Positions 23,562-34,117 of a DNA stretch of 64,000 nucleotides are shown piece after piece; within the stretch, counting starts at the first letter, position 1, and the number at the start of each line of letters is the position of its first letter. Under the pieces are notes generated by a model that worked only from the letters and a program-made list of their open reading frames with translations, was not told the origin of the DNA and searched no databases. Both the position numbers and the translations under genes were made by a program. The stretch is from assembly GCA_037043455.1 (NCBI GenBank), contig JAWPHD010001830.1, positions 62,001 through 126,000 of the forward strand, given 5' to 3'. This stretch comes from Cyrtodaria siliqua. Its lineage: Eukaryota > Mollusca > Bivalvia > Adapedonta > Hiatellidae.

Positions 23562-24045
23562 ATCGGTGAATGAAAATGATCAGCTTGATGAAGATAAGCG
23601 ACCAACTTTGATGATGAAGATAAGCGATCAACTTTGATGAAATCAGCAAAAGTTGTAGGTGCAGTAGGGACAGCACTTAAAGAATACGGCAAAGCAGAAT
23701 TCGATATTACACTTGGATCAATGACCATCAAACAAGTTATTTTCGTGGCCGATATCGACGATGAAGCTATACTTGGGGTAGACATTCTTCAGAATGGTAG
23801 AAATGCACCTGGCGATATTTTACTCTGCAAAGGAGTATTATTGTTAGACGAGCATGAAATACCTCTTATTCAAGTTGGTATCAAAAACAGAATTCGAAAA
23901 GTAGTCGCTGCAGACCACTTTGTCATTCCTCCTCAGTGTGAAGCAGTAATCGATGTGTTCGTGGAACGTCGAGAGTATGACGATTGGAGTGAGAACACTA
24001 ATTTCATCATATAACCAACAGAACATTTTCGTCAGCAATACCCTC
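23562..24045 (+). pseudogene. Gypsy A retropepsin region, active site missing
   Basis: LKEYGKAEFDITLGSM and ILGVDILQNGRN align with NELGKADFKLTLGSL and LLGVDVLQNDG of the Gypsy B protease. The upstream portion that should carry the catalytic D-T/S-G is absent: gag ends near 23560 and the homologous frame picks up at about 23566. A 28-bp direct duplication (GATGAAGATAAGCG twice, 23588-23640) adds a local frameshift. The region after the core (HFVIPPQCEAVIDVFVERR) matches the Gypsy B downstream segment. Confidence 0.8.
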
Positions 24046-24059
24046 TACAAACGGCGAAT

Positions 24060-24676
24060 GTGATAGTTGATATAAATAGTGGCGCAACAAGTAAAGTGAG
24101 AGTTTTGAATCCATTTCCTACTTCAGTTTCGATAAAGCAGGACGCGATTGTAGGGCAAGTAGAAGCAATCAACAACATTCAAGGGGTATTAATTGCTCAA
24201 GAAAATAAAGTAGATGACACCAACAATAGCGCTGTGCGTAGAGTACAATTTGGTAATATGAATGGAACAACAGGGTTGACGGCACCAGTAAATGAAACAC
24301 CGAACGTCCCCGAACATCTCACCACTTTATTTGAACGGTCCATCAAAGGAAGATCACAACAAGAAAGAGACAAAGTGGCCAGTGTATTAAATAGATTTCA
24401 AAACAGTTTCTCGAAACACGAGTGGGACATACGCGTGTTCCTTTAGCCTCCGCTGACCAAGAGAAAAAGGCGATCGAGGATCTACTAGCAAAAGGTGCGA
24501 TAAGGAAAAGTACTTCGATATGGGCAAGTCCGATCGTACTGGTAAGGAAAAAAAAAGGAGCAGTTAGACCCTGCGTAGACTACCGTAGACGTAATGCTTT
24601 AGTCAAACCAGATGGTTATCCTATGCCTAGGATACAAGATTGTCTCGACACAGTTGCAGGAGCTATTTTTGTTTAA
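24060..24676 (+). pseudogene. pol: Gypsy A pol: linker and start of reverse transcriptase
   Basis: First a linker open to about 24430 (VDINSGATSKVRVLN; Gypsy B has VDVKSNVTSKVRLLN). After a small deletion and frameshift comes the RT N-terminus: RVPLASADQEKKAIEDLLAK, WASPIVLVRKKKGAVRPC, VDYRRRNALV and YPMPRIQDCLDTVAGA. The RT stops being recognisable at about 24672, before any catalytic aspartate. The rest of pol (RT core, RNase H, integrase) is absent from this copy. Confidence 0.88.
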
Positions 24677-26138
24677 ATAAAATTTGAATTATGAAGTTAA
24701 GAGTTACTGAAGGAATTGTAAATACATACGGATATATTTGAAGAAACTGAATTGTGTTCAAACTTCATTATAATAAATTTGTGAAACACCACTTAGAGGC
24801 TAGTGTGTTGTGTGTTGTTCAGCGGATTTAGAATAATCTAGCAGATGTGAAAAGTCAACGATGTTTCAATGTGACCAAGATTATAAGTGCATTGTGAAGA
24901 GCCAGAAGTACTATTAGCGAGAGAATATTGAGCGACAGTGTCAGAATGAAGAGTATCCGACCAGCGTGGTGTATGGGAAATACACCGGGTGGAAGAGAAA
25001 GACAGCGATCGAGAAATTCATCAGGGAGCTGAGAAAATAAGAGAGGGTCCATAAATGGCAGTAGCCATGCGGACGACAGAAAGAGGAATTTGTAGATATT
25101 GTGGTTCGACTGGTCGAAGGATCGAGTACACTAGAGTGTCGCTAGAGGATACTATTCTATAGCTGCAGGTCATCAGGGTATGCAAAGGAATGAGAAATTC
25201 CACCATATGTAAAACCCAATGATAGTATAGAACTGACGACATAATTGAACATCGAGAATGTTGTTAATAAAGAAGTCTAAGACAGTTTAAACCAAGGAAA
25301 CAGCTTAGATTTCAAGGTTACATCTACTAGAAATCCAACCGCGGTTGATTATAGGATTCAACCAACTTTAGAGGACGTTGCATGGTGATATAAACGGTTC
25401 ACCTTCGACTTTGTAGAGGCGATACGTTTTGTGGAAATAATTATTGATTAAACAACACAAATACGGTAGCGATGCTTTGATTATTGAGCGATACCCTGGC
25501 CCTGGTTTATAAAAATAAGTTAATAAAACAAATATGTTTTGTCTACTCTATAGGGAGATGTCGACGACTGTTTTTTTTGTTTTGTTTTTTCCATTTGTAG
25601 AAAATATTCTGCATTTGGAGCATCACAGCTATCGAGCAATCGAGTTAACAGGTGATGTTGTATAGCAGTCTACTCTACAAGAGATGTCGATGATACATAA
25701 TTCGTTTTTCTATTAAAACTATGGATAATATTCCACAATAGAATAACACAGTGATCGAGGCGAAACGTGATTTTGTGCAGCCGAAGTCTTCTACTATAGC
25801 CTGCCAGATGGTGATCACCTACATAGGAGCCTTGTTATTTTAATTATTATTATTGCCTTTCAGTAAGATAATAGATACGACGCACCCTTTGGTCCAGGAG
25901 AATGTTGAAGCTTCCTCAGCTCAAACTATATGCATATGTGATTGAACTTCACCACTTTTGAAAATTCAGGTATTCCTGCAAGAACGACACTACTCCAGAT
26001 GTGCTGGAGATGACATCATTTATCTATGCTTTCAGCTTGTGATTTAGGTTCGACATGGGATAGCGTACCTAGTCAACTAAGTCAGATCCGACGTGTATTT
26101 GAAATGCGTCATATTCTTACACTTCAGGATTAACTACT
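24677..26138 (+). other. Non-coding segment between pol remnant and zinc-finger frame
   Basis: No RT, RNase H or integrase motif was found. A diverged tandem duplication of about 130 bp is visible (GTCTACTCTATAGGGAGATG near 25536 and GTCTACTCTACAAGAGATG near 25668). Just before the zinc-finger ATG is TTCTTACACTTCAG (26112-26125), which resembles a 3' splice site. Whether the segment belongs to Gypsy A is unknown. Confidence 0.45.
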
Positions 26139-27495
26139 GTGGCAACACATGTAGACAGGAAGAGAAAGGCATACCAATGTCTGAAGTGCCTGTACCGGTT
26201 CAACCGTGTATACATCGATGCGAGGTACCGAGTGGTTGTCCACATCCTGAAACATCATGTGGTGCCAGATGAAGTGCCATTCCACTGCACACTGTGCCTC
26301 TTCAAGTGCACTCAACGGGAGGAGCTCGAGACCCATGTAGATTTATTCAGCCGCCACAAGCTGGTGTTGGCACAGAAGAACATTGAGCACCAACCAGAGA
26401 TGCTGGTAACCAGCTCCGCCCCATATAAGATCAGCGAGAGAGATATGGTGGCCTTGTCAGCAGATGAGTCGCAGCGCCACTGGCAGTCTCTGGCCAGGAA
26501 AAGGACACATGTCTCGACACCTTCCCTAACAACGCCGGTATGCACCAGAAGGCACCTGTCCCGACACCAGTCCACAATAAGGCTGATGATACTCAGAGGA
26601 CACCCAACCCAAGCGCCGACAACCTTCCGAGACCATCCATCTCCAACAATCCAGACATGCTGCAGCAGGCACTTGAAAATGCTTTTCCTGGTGGGTTCAG
26701 CATCTTCGATGACATCTCATCTCCGTCACTTACGCAATTATTCGCATCACCTCAACCGCTGAGAAACTCCCCACTGTTTGGCTTTGGTGACACCCGAATG
26801 GTTAGGCAGATGCCACTCCCCTTGCCTTTGCTGGACATCTCTCTACCTTTGGATCTGCCAACCTCCCAAATATCACAGGCCAACCGATCTACCAGACGAC
26901 ACAGGCGCTAACAACCTCACAACTCCATGAGACGCAGCCCCTGCAGTATCCATCTATGGATCAACGCATCACCCTTCTCCTTGCATCACCTCAGCAGCCA
27001 CACACAACACCTAATGAGCAGCCAACCGAACCTCAAGATCTGCCCCTCATCCAGGAGGAAGATATTATGGACCAACTTCTGCCAACCGACGCACCAACGC
27101 CCACACCTTGAGCCAATGAAGCACAAACCACCAGTTAGATCACCATCACCATTATCTTCCTCATCATCATCTTCCTCTTCAAGTTCCAGCTCCTACAAAA
27201 ATCTACTACTTATAAAAGCTGCAATAGACAATTCCACGGCTACCATTACAAGTAAATTGGAAGAACATATTCAGAGCGGTTAGGCGGCAAGAAAGAGCCA
27301 CGATTGAGATGCGGGATACGCTGCTTTAATTAATGAAGAGAAAGTCGGAAGACGGTAGAACTGTGGACCCAAAAAGGAAGAGGGAAGAGAGAAGCCCACT
27401 CCGCCCGGCAGGGAACAAAGAAAACAGAATCTCATATAAACATGTGCATAACTTAATAAACATAGCCGAATTGATAGGCATAGAATATACATAAC
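26139..27495 (+). pseudogene. Decayed two-zinc-finger protein (copy A)
   Basis: Begins at ATG 26139 (MATHVDRKRKAYQCLKC). The first finger-like module is C-X2-C-X17-H-X3-H (YQCLKC ... VVVHILKHH). The second is C-X2-C-X12-H-X6-H (FHCTLC ... ELETHVDLFSRH). A Pro/Ser/Thr-rich tail follows, in frames shifted near 26530 and 26900. It has a Ser run (27155-27195) and ends in a basic segment (LMKRKSEDGRTVDPKRKREE, about 27330-27390) that resembles a nuclear localisation signal, with a stop in the frame at 27327. The final stop is near 27493. About 450 residues would have been encoded. A homologue lies at 39465-40346. I do not recognise the family. The role is unknown; the fingers and basic tail suggest nucleic-acid binding in the nucleus. 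Confidence 0.7.
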
Positions 27496-28340
27496 AAGCA
27501 AGGTTTTACGCTAGCGTAAAATAGCTGCCGAGAGAAAATAGCATAATAACATAATAACAAGTCACGGGTGTTAAAACAATATTCCAAAAAAAGAGTTGTC
27601 ACGGAGACGTAAACACGCCATGACCGTTTTTTTTACCACACACTTTCTTCACACACAATTTGTGCTACGCGAATCCTTGACATGCCTTACAAATTGATTA
27701 CATATTCACCTTTGTAGAACGACGTGCTAAAGTACACATCAGCATAGAAATAGAATTACTCACATGTATGGGATGCGTTTGCGTTAGCGTGCATTACACC
27801 ATAGATAAACTGTTCATTGCTGCCATGTGTAATTATAAGATTGCGTTATCAAAGTGATAAAACACTCAAAGAAACTCATCATTACTACCTTACCATGTGC
27901 AATTACTAAAACAATATAAGTCGCTCACGTGTTCAAGTCGATAGGATTCTCAGTTCTACAAATGATAATATTATTACAAGTATCATAATAGCAGATTTCG
28001 AATACATATAGCGTGAAGTGTGAATTCTACGTTTGAACATTTCAACGTCTACATTTGATTCTACAAATTATCTTATGAACAACTGAGAAGGACTTCAACC
28101 ATACTTAAAATGAGTAATGGACACTATTTAACTTCGCGGAATTAATGTTATTTATTCCACTGGTTTACACTGAAGAACATTGACAGTATATATCTTATTA
28201 TAACTTGTGTTTTAAGATTATTCTTGAATTATAGGACATACGTCATATGTATGAAAGACGTTTAGGTATAGATTAATTATTTGCTGTGTTGTGAAACATA
28301 TTGACTGTTTAAGAGTGTTAGGAGGACCTTTAACACTTTT
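27496..28340 (+). other. Non-coding segment before the candidate LTR
   Basis: No coding frame. Includes TTTTACGCTAGCGTAAAA, a near-perfect palindrome, at 27506-27523. It fits a 3' untranslated part of a retroelement, but nothing in it proves this. Confidence 0.4.
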
Positions 28341-28353
28341 AGAGAAGGGGTAG
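28341..28353 (+). promoter_or_regulatory. Candidate polypurine tract
   Basis: AGAGAAGGGGTAG lies directly before TGTAATGCC. A purine-rich run next to a TG start is the expected primer site for plus-strand synthesis in LTR retroelements. Confidence 0.5.
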
Positions 28354-29452
28354 TGTAATGCCCCGATGTTTCACTCTACTTTCCCTTTAGCGTTACGCAT
28401 ATTATCGCAGTTTAAATGTATATCCATTGTGTTCATTATACGCATATTCATCATATTAACTTAACTTAGGGATTAACTTACGATTATCATATCAGGTTAC
28501 CATGTTTTATCGTTGTTATCAATTAAATTCAAAGCAGCAATCTTGTTTACATTTACAAATGAATCTTTCTGGCAACCATATTGGATCCGGAATGACGTTG
28601 CATGATGGGATTGTTTACCATAGCAACTATTTGTGCGGCGAATTCAAATCTGTGAATTCGATCTTTTGATTCACGAAACTATCTTATTCTAAGGGGAATA
28701 TTTGTTTTAAATGTAAGAGTCAGGTTACTTAATCATTATTCGATATGTATGGAACTTTACTTACGCTATTTTAATTCATAAAAGTGTTTTAATTCATATT
28801 TGAAATAGGCAAGTATCAAACCGCATTTATTTGTATGCGCGTTTAGCACACAGGCAAATCGCACATTTGATGTTGCGCGTTTTAGCATTGTTAGTGCACA
28901 GTGCACATTTGCGCTATTGTGCACCGCACAGTTTTATTTGTGCAGTATAAATAACTAGATCGCCAGCAGATCTAGGACTCCGAATTTTCTTCTTAAGGTA
29001 ACACATTGTGTGTTAGGTTGAATTTAGACTTTATTTTTGCATTTAAAATTCGATTATAGTAAATTTAATAAATACATTCAATAGTAAATTTAGAATTTAA
29101 AACGATTTACTTTTAGAAGGTTTTGAATTGACATAAATATTTAATATAGAGATTATAGTATTTATCAGCATATTGTTAGGGATTAATTACTTAGAGTATT
29201 TCTAGTCAAAGTGACAAAGAGAGTATGATTATTTATTAAGGAAAGTTGTTATTTGTTATTTATTACTGATAAGTCTATTTATATGTTTTGTAATTTAAGT
29301 TGGATCTTAAGAGAGGGAAACTTACTTCTGATTTGATACTTTGGTGTTTACCCCTTAGTTTTCAAGAGTTAGATAATCAATAGGATTCCAAATAAGTTAA
29401 TTTTCCTCAGAGTCCATTTTATTTAAAGGTTTAACGCTACCAGCACGCAACA
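28354..29452 (+). mobile_element. Candidate 3' LTR
   Basis: Begins TGTAATGCCCCG after a purine tract and may end with CACGCAACA near 29452. It contains a TATAAATA box at 28946-28953, and AATAAA near 29067 as a possible poly(A) signal, so it has the order promoter then poly(A) site expected of an LTR. No second copy was found in the window, so the right boundary is a guess. It is unlike the LTR of Gypsy B. Confidence 0.45.
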
Positions 29453-29465
29453 ATAACACTGATTC

Positions 29466-29556
29466 GAATAGGTGATATCACTCATTTAAGTTTGAATCAG
29501 TGATATCACTTATTCGAATGAGTGATATCACTCATTCAAATAGTGATATCACTGGA
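29466..29556. repeat. Cluster of four GTGATATCAC palindromes
   Basis: Exact 10-bp palindromes start at 29472, 29500, 29522 and 29543. They are separated by ATTYGAAT-type sequence that is itself partly inverted. The block can fold in several ways. Confidence 0.9.
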
Positions 29557-29923
29557 TCATACATATATGTTACAGGGTAATTAAGAATTTTGGACACGAA
29601 TTCGACCGATTTCGACTATAAGTACATATATCAATTTGTATCAAGACATGAACACAATGAAAAGAATGATACTTCTATTTCTGTTGATTGATCAGTCAGA
29701 ACAGAAAGGAGAATATATATATTACCTTATTTTGATACCATATGAGAACATTGTAAGATAAAGCATTGTAGCTGTATCCGGCAAAAAAATACTCCCGAAT
29801 CAGGTTACTTTCTGTGTGAAATAATAGAAAACAAGGTTTCTACTATAGCTGAATGGTTTCACATATGTGTGTAAGGCCTAACATTATACTAATATGGCAA
29901 CTGTAACAGGTTGTGAAAATATC

Positions 29924-29977
29924 GTGCCTCAACCAGGACTCGAACTAGCGCTATACCAACTGAGCTACCGAGGACAC
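29924..29977 (-). tRNA. tRNA-like pseudogene lacking the anticodon arm
   Basis: Minus strand: GGTAGCTCAGTTGGTATAGC (D-arm and A-box), then almost at once TTCGAGTCCTGG (T-arm and B-box). The anticodon arm is deleted, so it cannot decode. Confidence 0.65.
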
Positions 29978-30152
29978 ATATGCATGTACCCGGTTACATA
30001 CACCTATATACACCTCCACCAGATAGAAATTCGTCCCTGAATTTCTAGTGGCCCTGGCCGGCTGTCAGACTTATTTTCATACTGTTTCATGCTAACAGAC
30101 ACGGCCCTGGATCCCGGACGAGCCAACATTTGTAACAGGTGGTGAAAATATC

Positions 30153-30226
30153 GTGCCTCAACCGGGACTTGAACCCAGGGTCTCTAGCTTACAGGGCTAA
30201 CGCTCTACCGACTGAACTATCTGTTG
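30153..30226 (-). tRNA. tRNA-Thr(TGT)-like pseudogene
   Basis: Minus strand: TAGTTCAGTCGGTAGAGC D-arm with paired GTTC/GAGC, and an anticodon arm TTAGC-CCTGTAA-GCTAG with anticodon TGT. The T-arm is CTGGG-TTCAAGT-CCCGG, and TTGAGGCA is the 3' side. The 5' acceptor side (CAACAGA) does not pair with it, so this is most likely a tRNA-derived repeat and not an active gene. Confidence 0.6.
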
Positions 30227-30555
30227 AATGTTGAGTATGTTGAGTGATCGGGAAATAAAAGAAAATATAGTCTCCGAACCAGGCATATCTATACTTCTAT
30301 TGAGAGGTTTACACAGTATGTGACGTCATTGAGATTTATTCCAGATATCCCTATTACACTGACAATGATGAAAGAACATACATACAACAGAAAATGTTTA
30401 CTTTTTCGAAGTAGTCCTGTGTATACTACCAATGTATACACATGTGTAAAGGATACTTTCTAAATAATTCCTGCCGCTGCCTAATGAAGTGTCAGACATG
30501 CTGTGTTTACACTCGTTTCCAATGCAAATGACCGCAGTGCCGAAGTGCGCATGTC

Positions 30556-30962
30556 AACAGAAAGGCGAAAAGACGACAGAGCGGCAAGACGACAGAATGA
30601 CAAGACGACAGAACGAAAAGACGACAGAACGAAATGATGACAAATGCATCGCGAAAGGACGACAGAACGATAAGACGACAGAACGAAAATACGACAGAAC
30701 GAAAAGACGACAAATGCATCGCGAAAAGACAACAGAAGGCCACAGTAATAACGAAAAAACGACAATATCAAATGGCGTCTTTTCGCGGCTGAAGTGTCGT
30801 CTCTTTGCGTGGCGTTCTGTCGTCTTTTCGTTCTGGATTTGTTATCTTGTCGTTCTGTAGTATTTTCATTCTGTCGTCTTTCCGCGCTGCATTTGACGAC
30901 CTTTCGCCCTGTCATCTTTTCGTTATGTCGTCCTTTCGCTGTGAAATAATGAAAAGACGACT
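30556..30962. repeat. Large imperfect palindrome of (GAACGAAAAGACGACA)n
   Basis: The left arm (about 30556-30760) is a run of GACGACAGAACGAAAA units. The right arm (about 30775-30960) is the same motif in reverse complement (GTCGTCTTTTCGTTCTG). The open frames on both strands are readings of this repeat. Confidence 0.85.
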
Positions 30963-31019
30963 TGGCAGAAATCAACCACCATAAAAAATACTAAGGAACT
31001 GCAGTGAAACAGTGAAAAA

Positions 31020-31110
31020 TGATAAAGGGCATTGAGAGATCCGTATTTCTGTCCGTCCGTCCGCCATTCCGTCTGTTTGTATGTCTGTCTGTCCGTCCAG
31101 ATATCTTGTT
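31020..31110. repeat. GTCC/GTCT simple-repeat tract
   Basis: CTGTCCGTCCGTCCGCC and TGTCTGTCTGTCCGTCC runs directly before the SINE tail. Confidence 0.7.
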
Positions 31111-31114
31111 TTCA

Positions 31115-31262
31115 ACTTGTTTTGTTTTGTTTGAATGGTGTTTTACGTCATTTTAGCACATGTTAGGCCATACATGACGGTCGATTTTTGTGGTAAAGGC
31201 AAACCAGCCCATTTTTCCTTGTTAGAACCATTACTGTATACCTCCCACCATCTGAAGAAAGA
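31115..31262 (-). mobile_element. SINE copy, 3' part, minus strand
   Basis: Shares GCACATGTTAGGCCATACAT, GACGGTCGATTTTTGTGGT, 'GGCA.ACCA.CCCA' and TATACCTCCCACCATC with the SINE at 11823-12051. The tRNA-like head is absent. The tail on the minus strand ends in a CAAACAAAACAAAAC run. Confidence 0.75.
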
Positions 31263-33044
31263 AGTCTAAAAGTTGTCGTGTCTGTCTGTCATTGGTCATT
31301 TCCGTTTGCCGCCATGTTTGAAGGTGACCAAAACTTTTCCCAAAAGTACAAGTTGTGCAATCTCAAAAGTGATTTCGGTATTAACGACTTATAGGGTAAA
31401 GATTATTTTGATTTTAAGCAGTGTTGTTAAATTGTCTTTCTTATACTTGAACTATTGTTTAAGCAATATGTATATGTAAGTACAAGCAAAGATTTAAATA
31501 CCAAACATATGCAAATAATGTCGGTCAGGAATCATCTGTCGTCTCATTTCTAACCCACACACTTTTCCCAAATCCTAAAATTATTTCATACTGTATTGTA
31601 TTTTGTTCTGTATCATTGCAATATTATAAGGAATAGATATCTTAGTTGGGTGTTTATTGTTGCAAATAAAGTTGCATACAGTATTATGCAGGTGGAAAGA
31701 TGTTGTAGGTGAAATTCTCAAACATTGCAGACGTTTTAACATTTCATAAGCACCCATGTCATTGTGTCAGGCGATACCTATCATGTATGTACGACGCGAC
31801 GTCGGCGGAGATGTGTTTTCGTATGGGTATTGGGTTTATTAAAGGAGGCATACTGAACAAAATATTCTGATGACCAGCAACTATCTCTAAAACATATTAA
31901 AATCGTGCATATTTTTTTTATCGAGCCATTTAAAACATAAAAGGATTTAACGTTGTTTCTTTTTATTAAAATTCCACTGTTAAAAGCCGTTAACAAATAG
32001 GAATCTATATAAATACCGTTTACGTCAGTATTCAAATGATATAACATATATCAAATAAAATGTATTATCAAGGCGAACAGTTTGATATAAAAATATCTGC
32101 ATGTGACTATACTAACACTATGCGATGCTGCAAACGTTGAAAGTGAGTATAACGCGACTTTTATGAAAAACGTCAAATATAACAATATTCGGTAAGTTAT
32201 TATAAAAAAAACTTGTTTATATGACGACAAAACAAAATTGAGATTCAAATTGCAAATATCTTAAAATCTACAGTTATATATAGTTCATATATGTACACTT
32301 AAACTTTCAAATAAGCAAAACTATAATTATTATTCAGTTTGTATAGATAACACGAGCGACAGAAATTTAGTTCAAATGATCAAATTTTTGAAAATTTCGT
32401 CTTTGGGGCCAAAAGATCCAACTAAAATTACAATCGTTGAATATGTTTTAAAATATGTTTCTTGTATATAGGGTGAGGATGGAGGTGGAAAGGGGTGAAT
32501 TAAAAAAAGTTTGTGAAGACGTATTTTACATCGATGTACAAGAACACATATTTGGAATGCAATAAGTATTCAACTTATAGTGTAACACTTTTGTTGAAAA
32601 TGTTATTTTTCAGAGGAAGTGGTTATCATAAAAAATGCATGATTTAATTATCTCAAACTGTCATGTATAACGTATGCATTTGAAAACAATTCCAATTTCA
32701 CGCGGTTCGCTTTAAATGATATTGTGAATGAGGTGCATATTATTTTCCAATTTTAAACCTATATATTTCTATTGCCGTAGAGTTTTACCTTAAATGAAAT
32801 AATTCCACTAAATGCATGTCCTAATTGTTCAAAACTGTGTTTGCAATTTCAATATGATCGTATGTTTTATTTTAAGACTAAAATATGAATGTTGAATTAA
32901 AAGTTCTAACTTTAGTGCAATATTAAAAAAAATACAAAAAATAAGGCAGTTTTGCTCGTGTTTTACACAGAAATCTTAATTTAAATATGTTTTCTTTCTG
33001 TTCAGATAAGAAAGTAATGAAAATAAAAAAAAAATAAAAAAAGA
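31263..33044. other. AT-rich sequence without recognised genes
   Basis: Scattered short open frames without motifs. No terminal repeats or RNA genes were found. Confidence 0.4.
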
Positions 33045-34117
33045 AAGATATAAAAATCGGACAGGGAAAGTAGCATTCAATGACGACAGTCAACCATAAA
33101 ACACAAAAACAAACATGCAAACAGACAAACGAGAAGGCAAAAGTAATAAAAAATGCAAACGACATCACAAACACAAAAGGGTTGATAATAGGGCTTCCAC
33201 CTTGGAACGGTCAGTGGCCAAAAAGGCCACTGGGGGGTTTAAACCAGGTTCTAGGGTGCACCAAACCTCACACTTACCCTAAAATTAACTCTCTTGTCAT
33301 AGATTTTGCTAAAAATTTCACCATTTTAAATAGAGAGATCTAAATCAAGAAAAGAAGCGTTATTATCAGAAATATTAGCCTTGTTAAGCTGAAGTTCCTT
33401 AGGAAAAATATTAACCATAATTGGAAAGAAAGGGTTGTCAATGTTCAAAATGTCATCCAGATACCGAGAGGTGTCATTAAAGGCTTCAATAACATCTGCC
33501 TGGGTATCTGGTGAAAGAGCCAACATGAAATCTCTTTCATAGCAATATAAAAACAAATCTGCGACAAGTGGTGCACAGTTCGTACCCATAGGGATACCAA
33601 CAATTTGTCTATAAACGGTGGTTCCATACCTGACGAAAATATGATCTAATAGGAAAATGAGTGCTTCACAAACTTCCTGGCAAGTCCACATATTGTAATT
33701 ATCTAAACTGCCGTTAGTAAAAAACGCTTTAATATTATTACAGGCCAAAAATGTAGTATTTTCCCTAGCGAATGTTTTTTGAATGAGCGCAATAAGCTTG
33801 TCTTTAATAAGGTGATGCGGTAAGGTAGTATACAGTGTAGAGAAGTCACAAGTACTTATTGATGAAACTTGACGTTTATTGAACATGTTATCAAGGACAT
33901 CTGAATTTTTTATAGACCAAAATAAATTAATCCCAGAGTTTTCAAAAGTTTTATCTCAATATAGTTTAACGTGATCTTTAACGGCAGTAAGACAAGAAGT
34001 TAAAAGTTTGGAGATGTTTGTTGCGGTGCAGACACTAGAATTCGAAATAAAGCGGGCCTTATACGGATTTTTATGTAATTTAGGAATCCAGTACAGTAGT
34101 TTTGTATAGAGGAGGAA
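33045..34117 (-). mobile_element. Penelope-like element, 5'-truncated and internally deleted
   Basis: Minus-strand RT remnant (34117-33326) joined to a 3' non-coding block (33290-33045) that is shared with 1536-1775. Only about 35 bp lie between the end of the RT frame and the 3' block. The rest of the RT and any GIY-YIG endonuclease domain are missing, which indicates an internal deletion. Confidence 0.85.
33326..34117 (-). pseudogene. Penelope-like reverse transcriptase fragment
   Basis: Starts with YWIPKLHKNPYKARFI, typical of Penelope-like RTs. It continues in frame through a TGA (33956-33958), then TCDFSTLYTTLPH, VGIPMGTNCAPLVADLFLY and the catalytic RYLDDI. The frame ends FLDLDLSI with TAA at about 33326, but the next codons (NGEIFSKIYDKR) still match the expected pattern before the sequence jumps to the 3' block. 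Both catalytic aspartates are intact, yet two stops and the deletions make it inactive. Confidence 0.9.

Larger units (their letters stand above)
29902..30240 (-). repeat. Repeat carrying two tRNA-like modules
   Basis: The direct repeat TGTAACAGG-TGTGAAAATA, followed by TCGTGCCTCAACC, occurs at 29902-29935 and 30131-30164. Each copy leads into a tRNA-like sequence on the minus strand. Confidence 0.75.

Noticed and set aside
30481..30975. 164-codon minus and 123-codon plus frames
   Set aside because: Readings of the inverted simple repeat.
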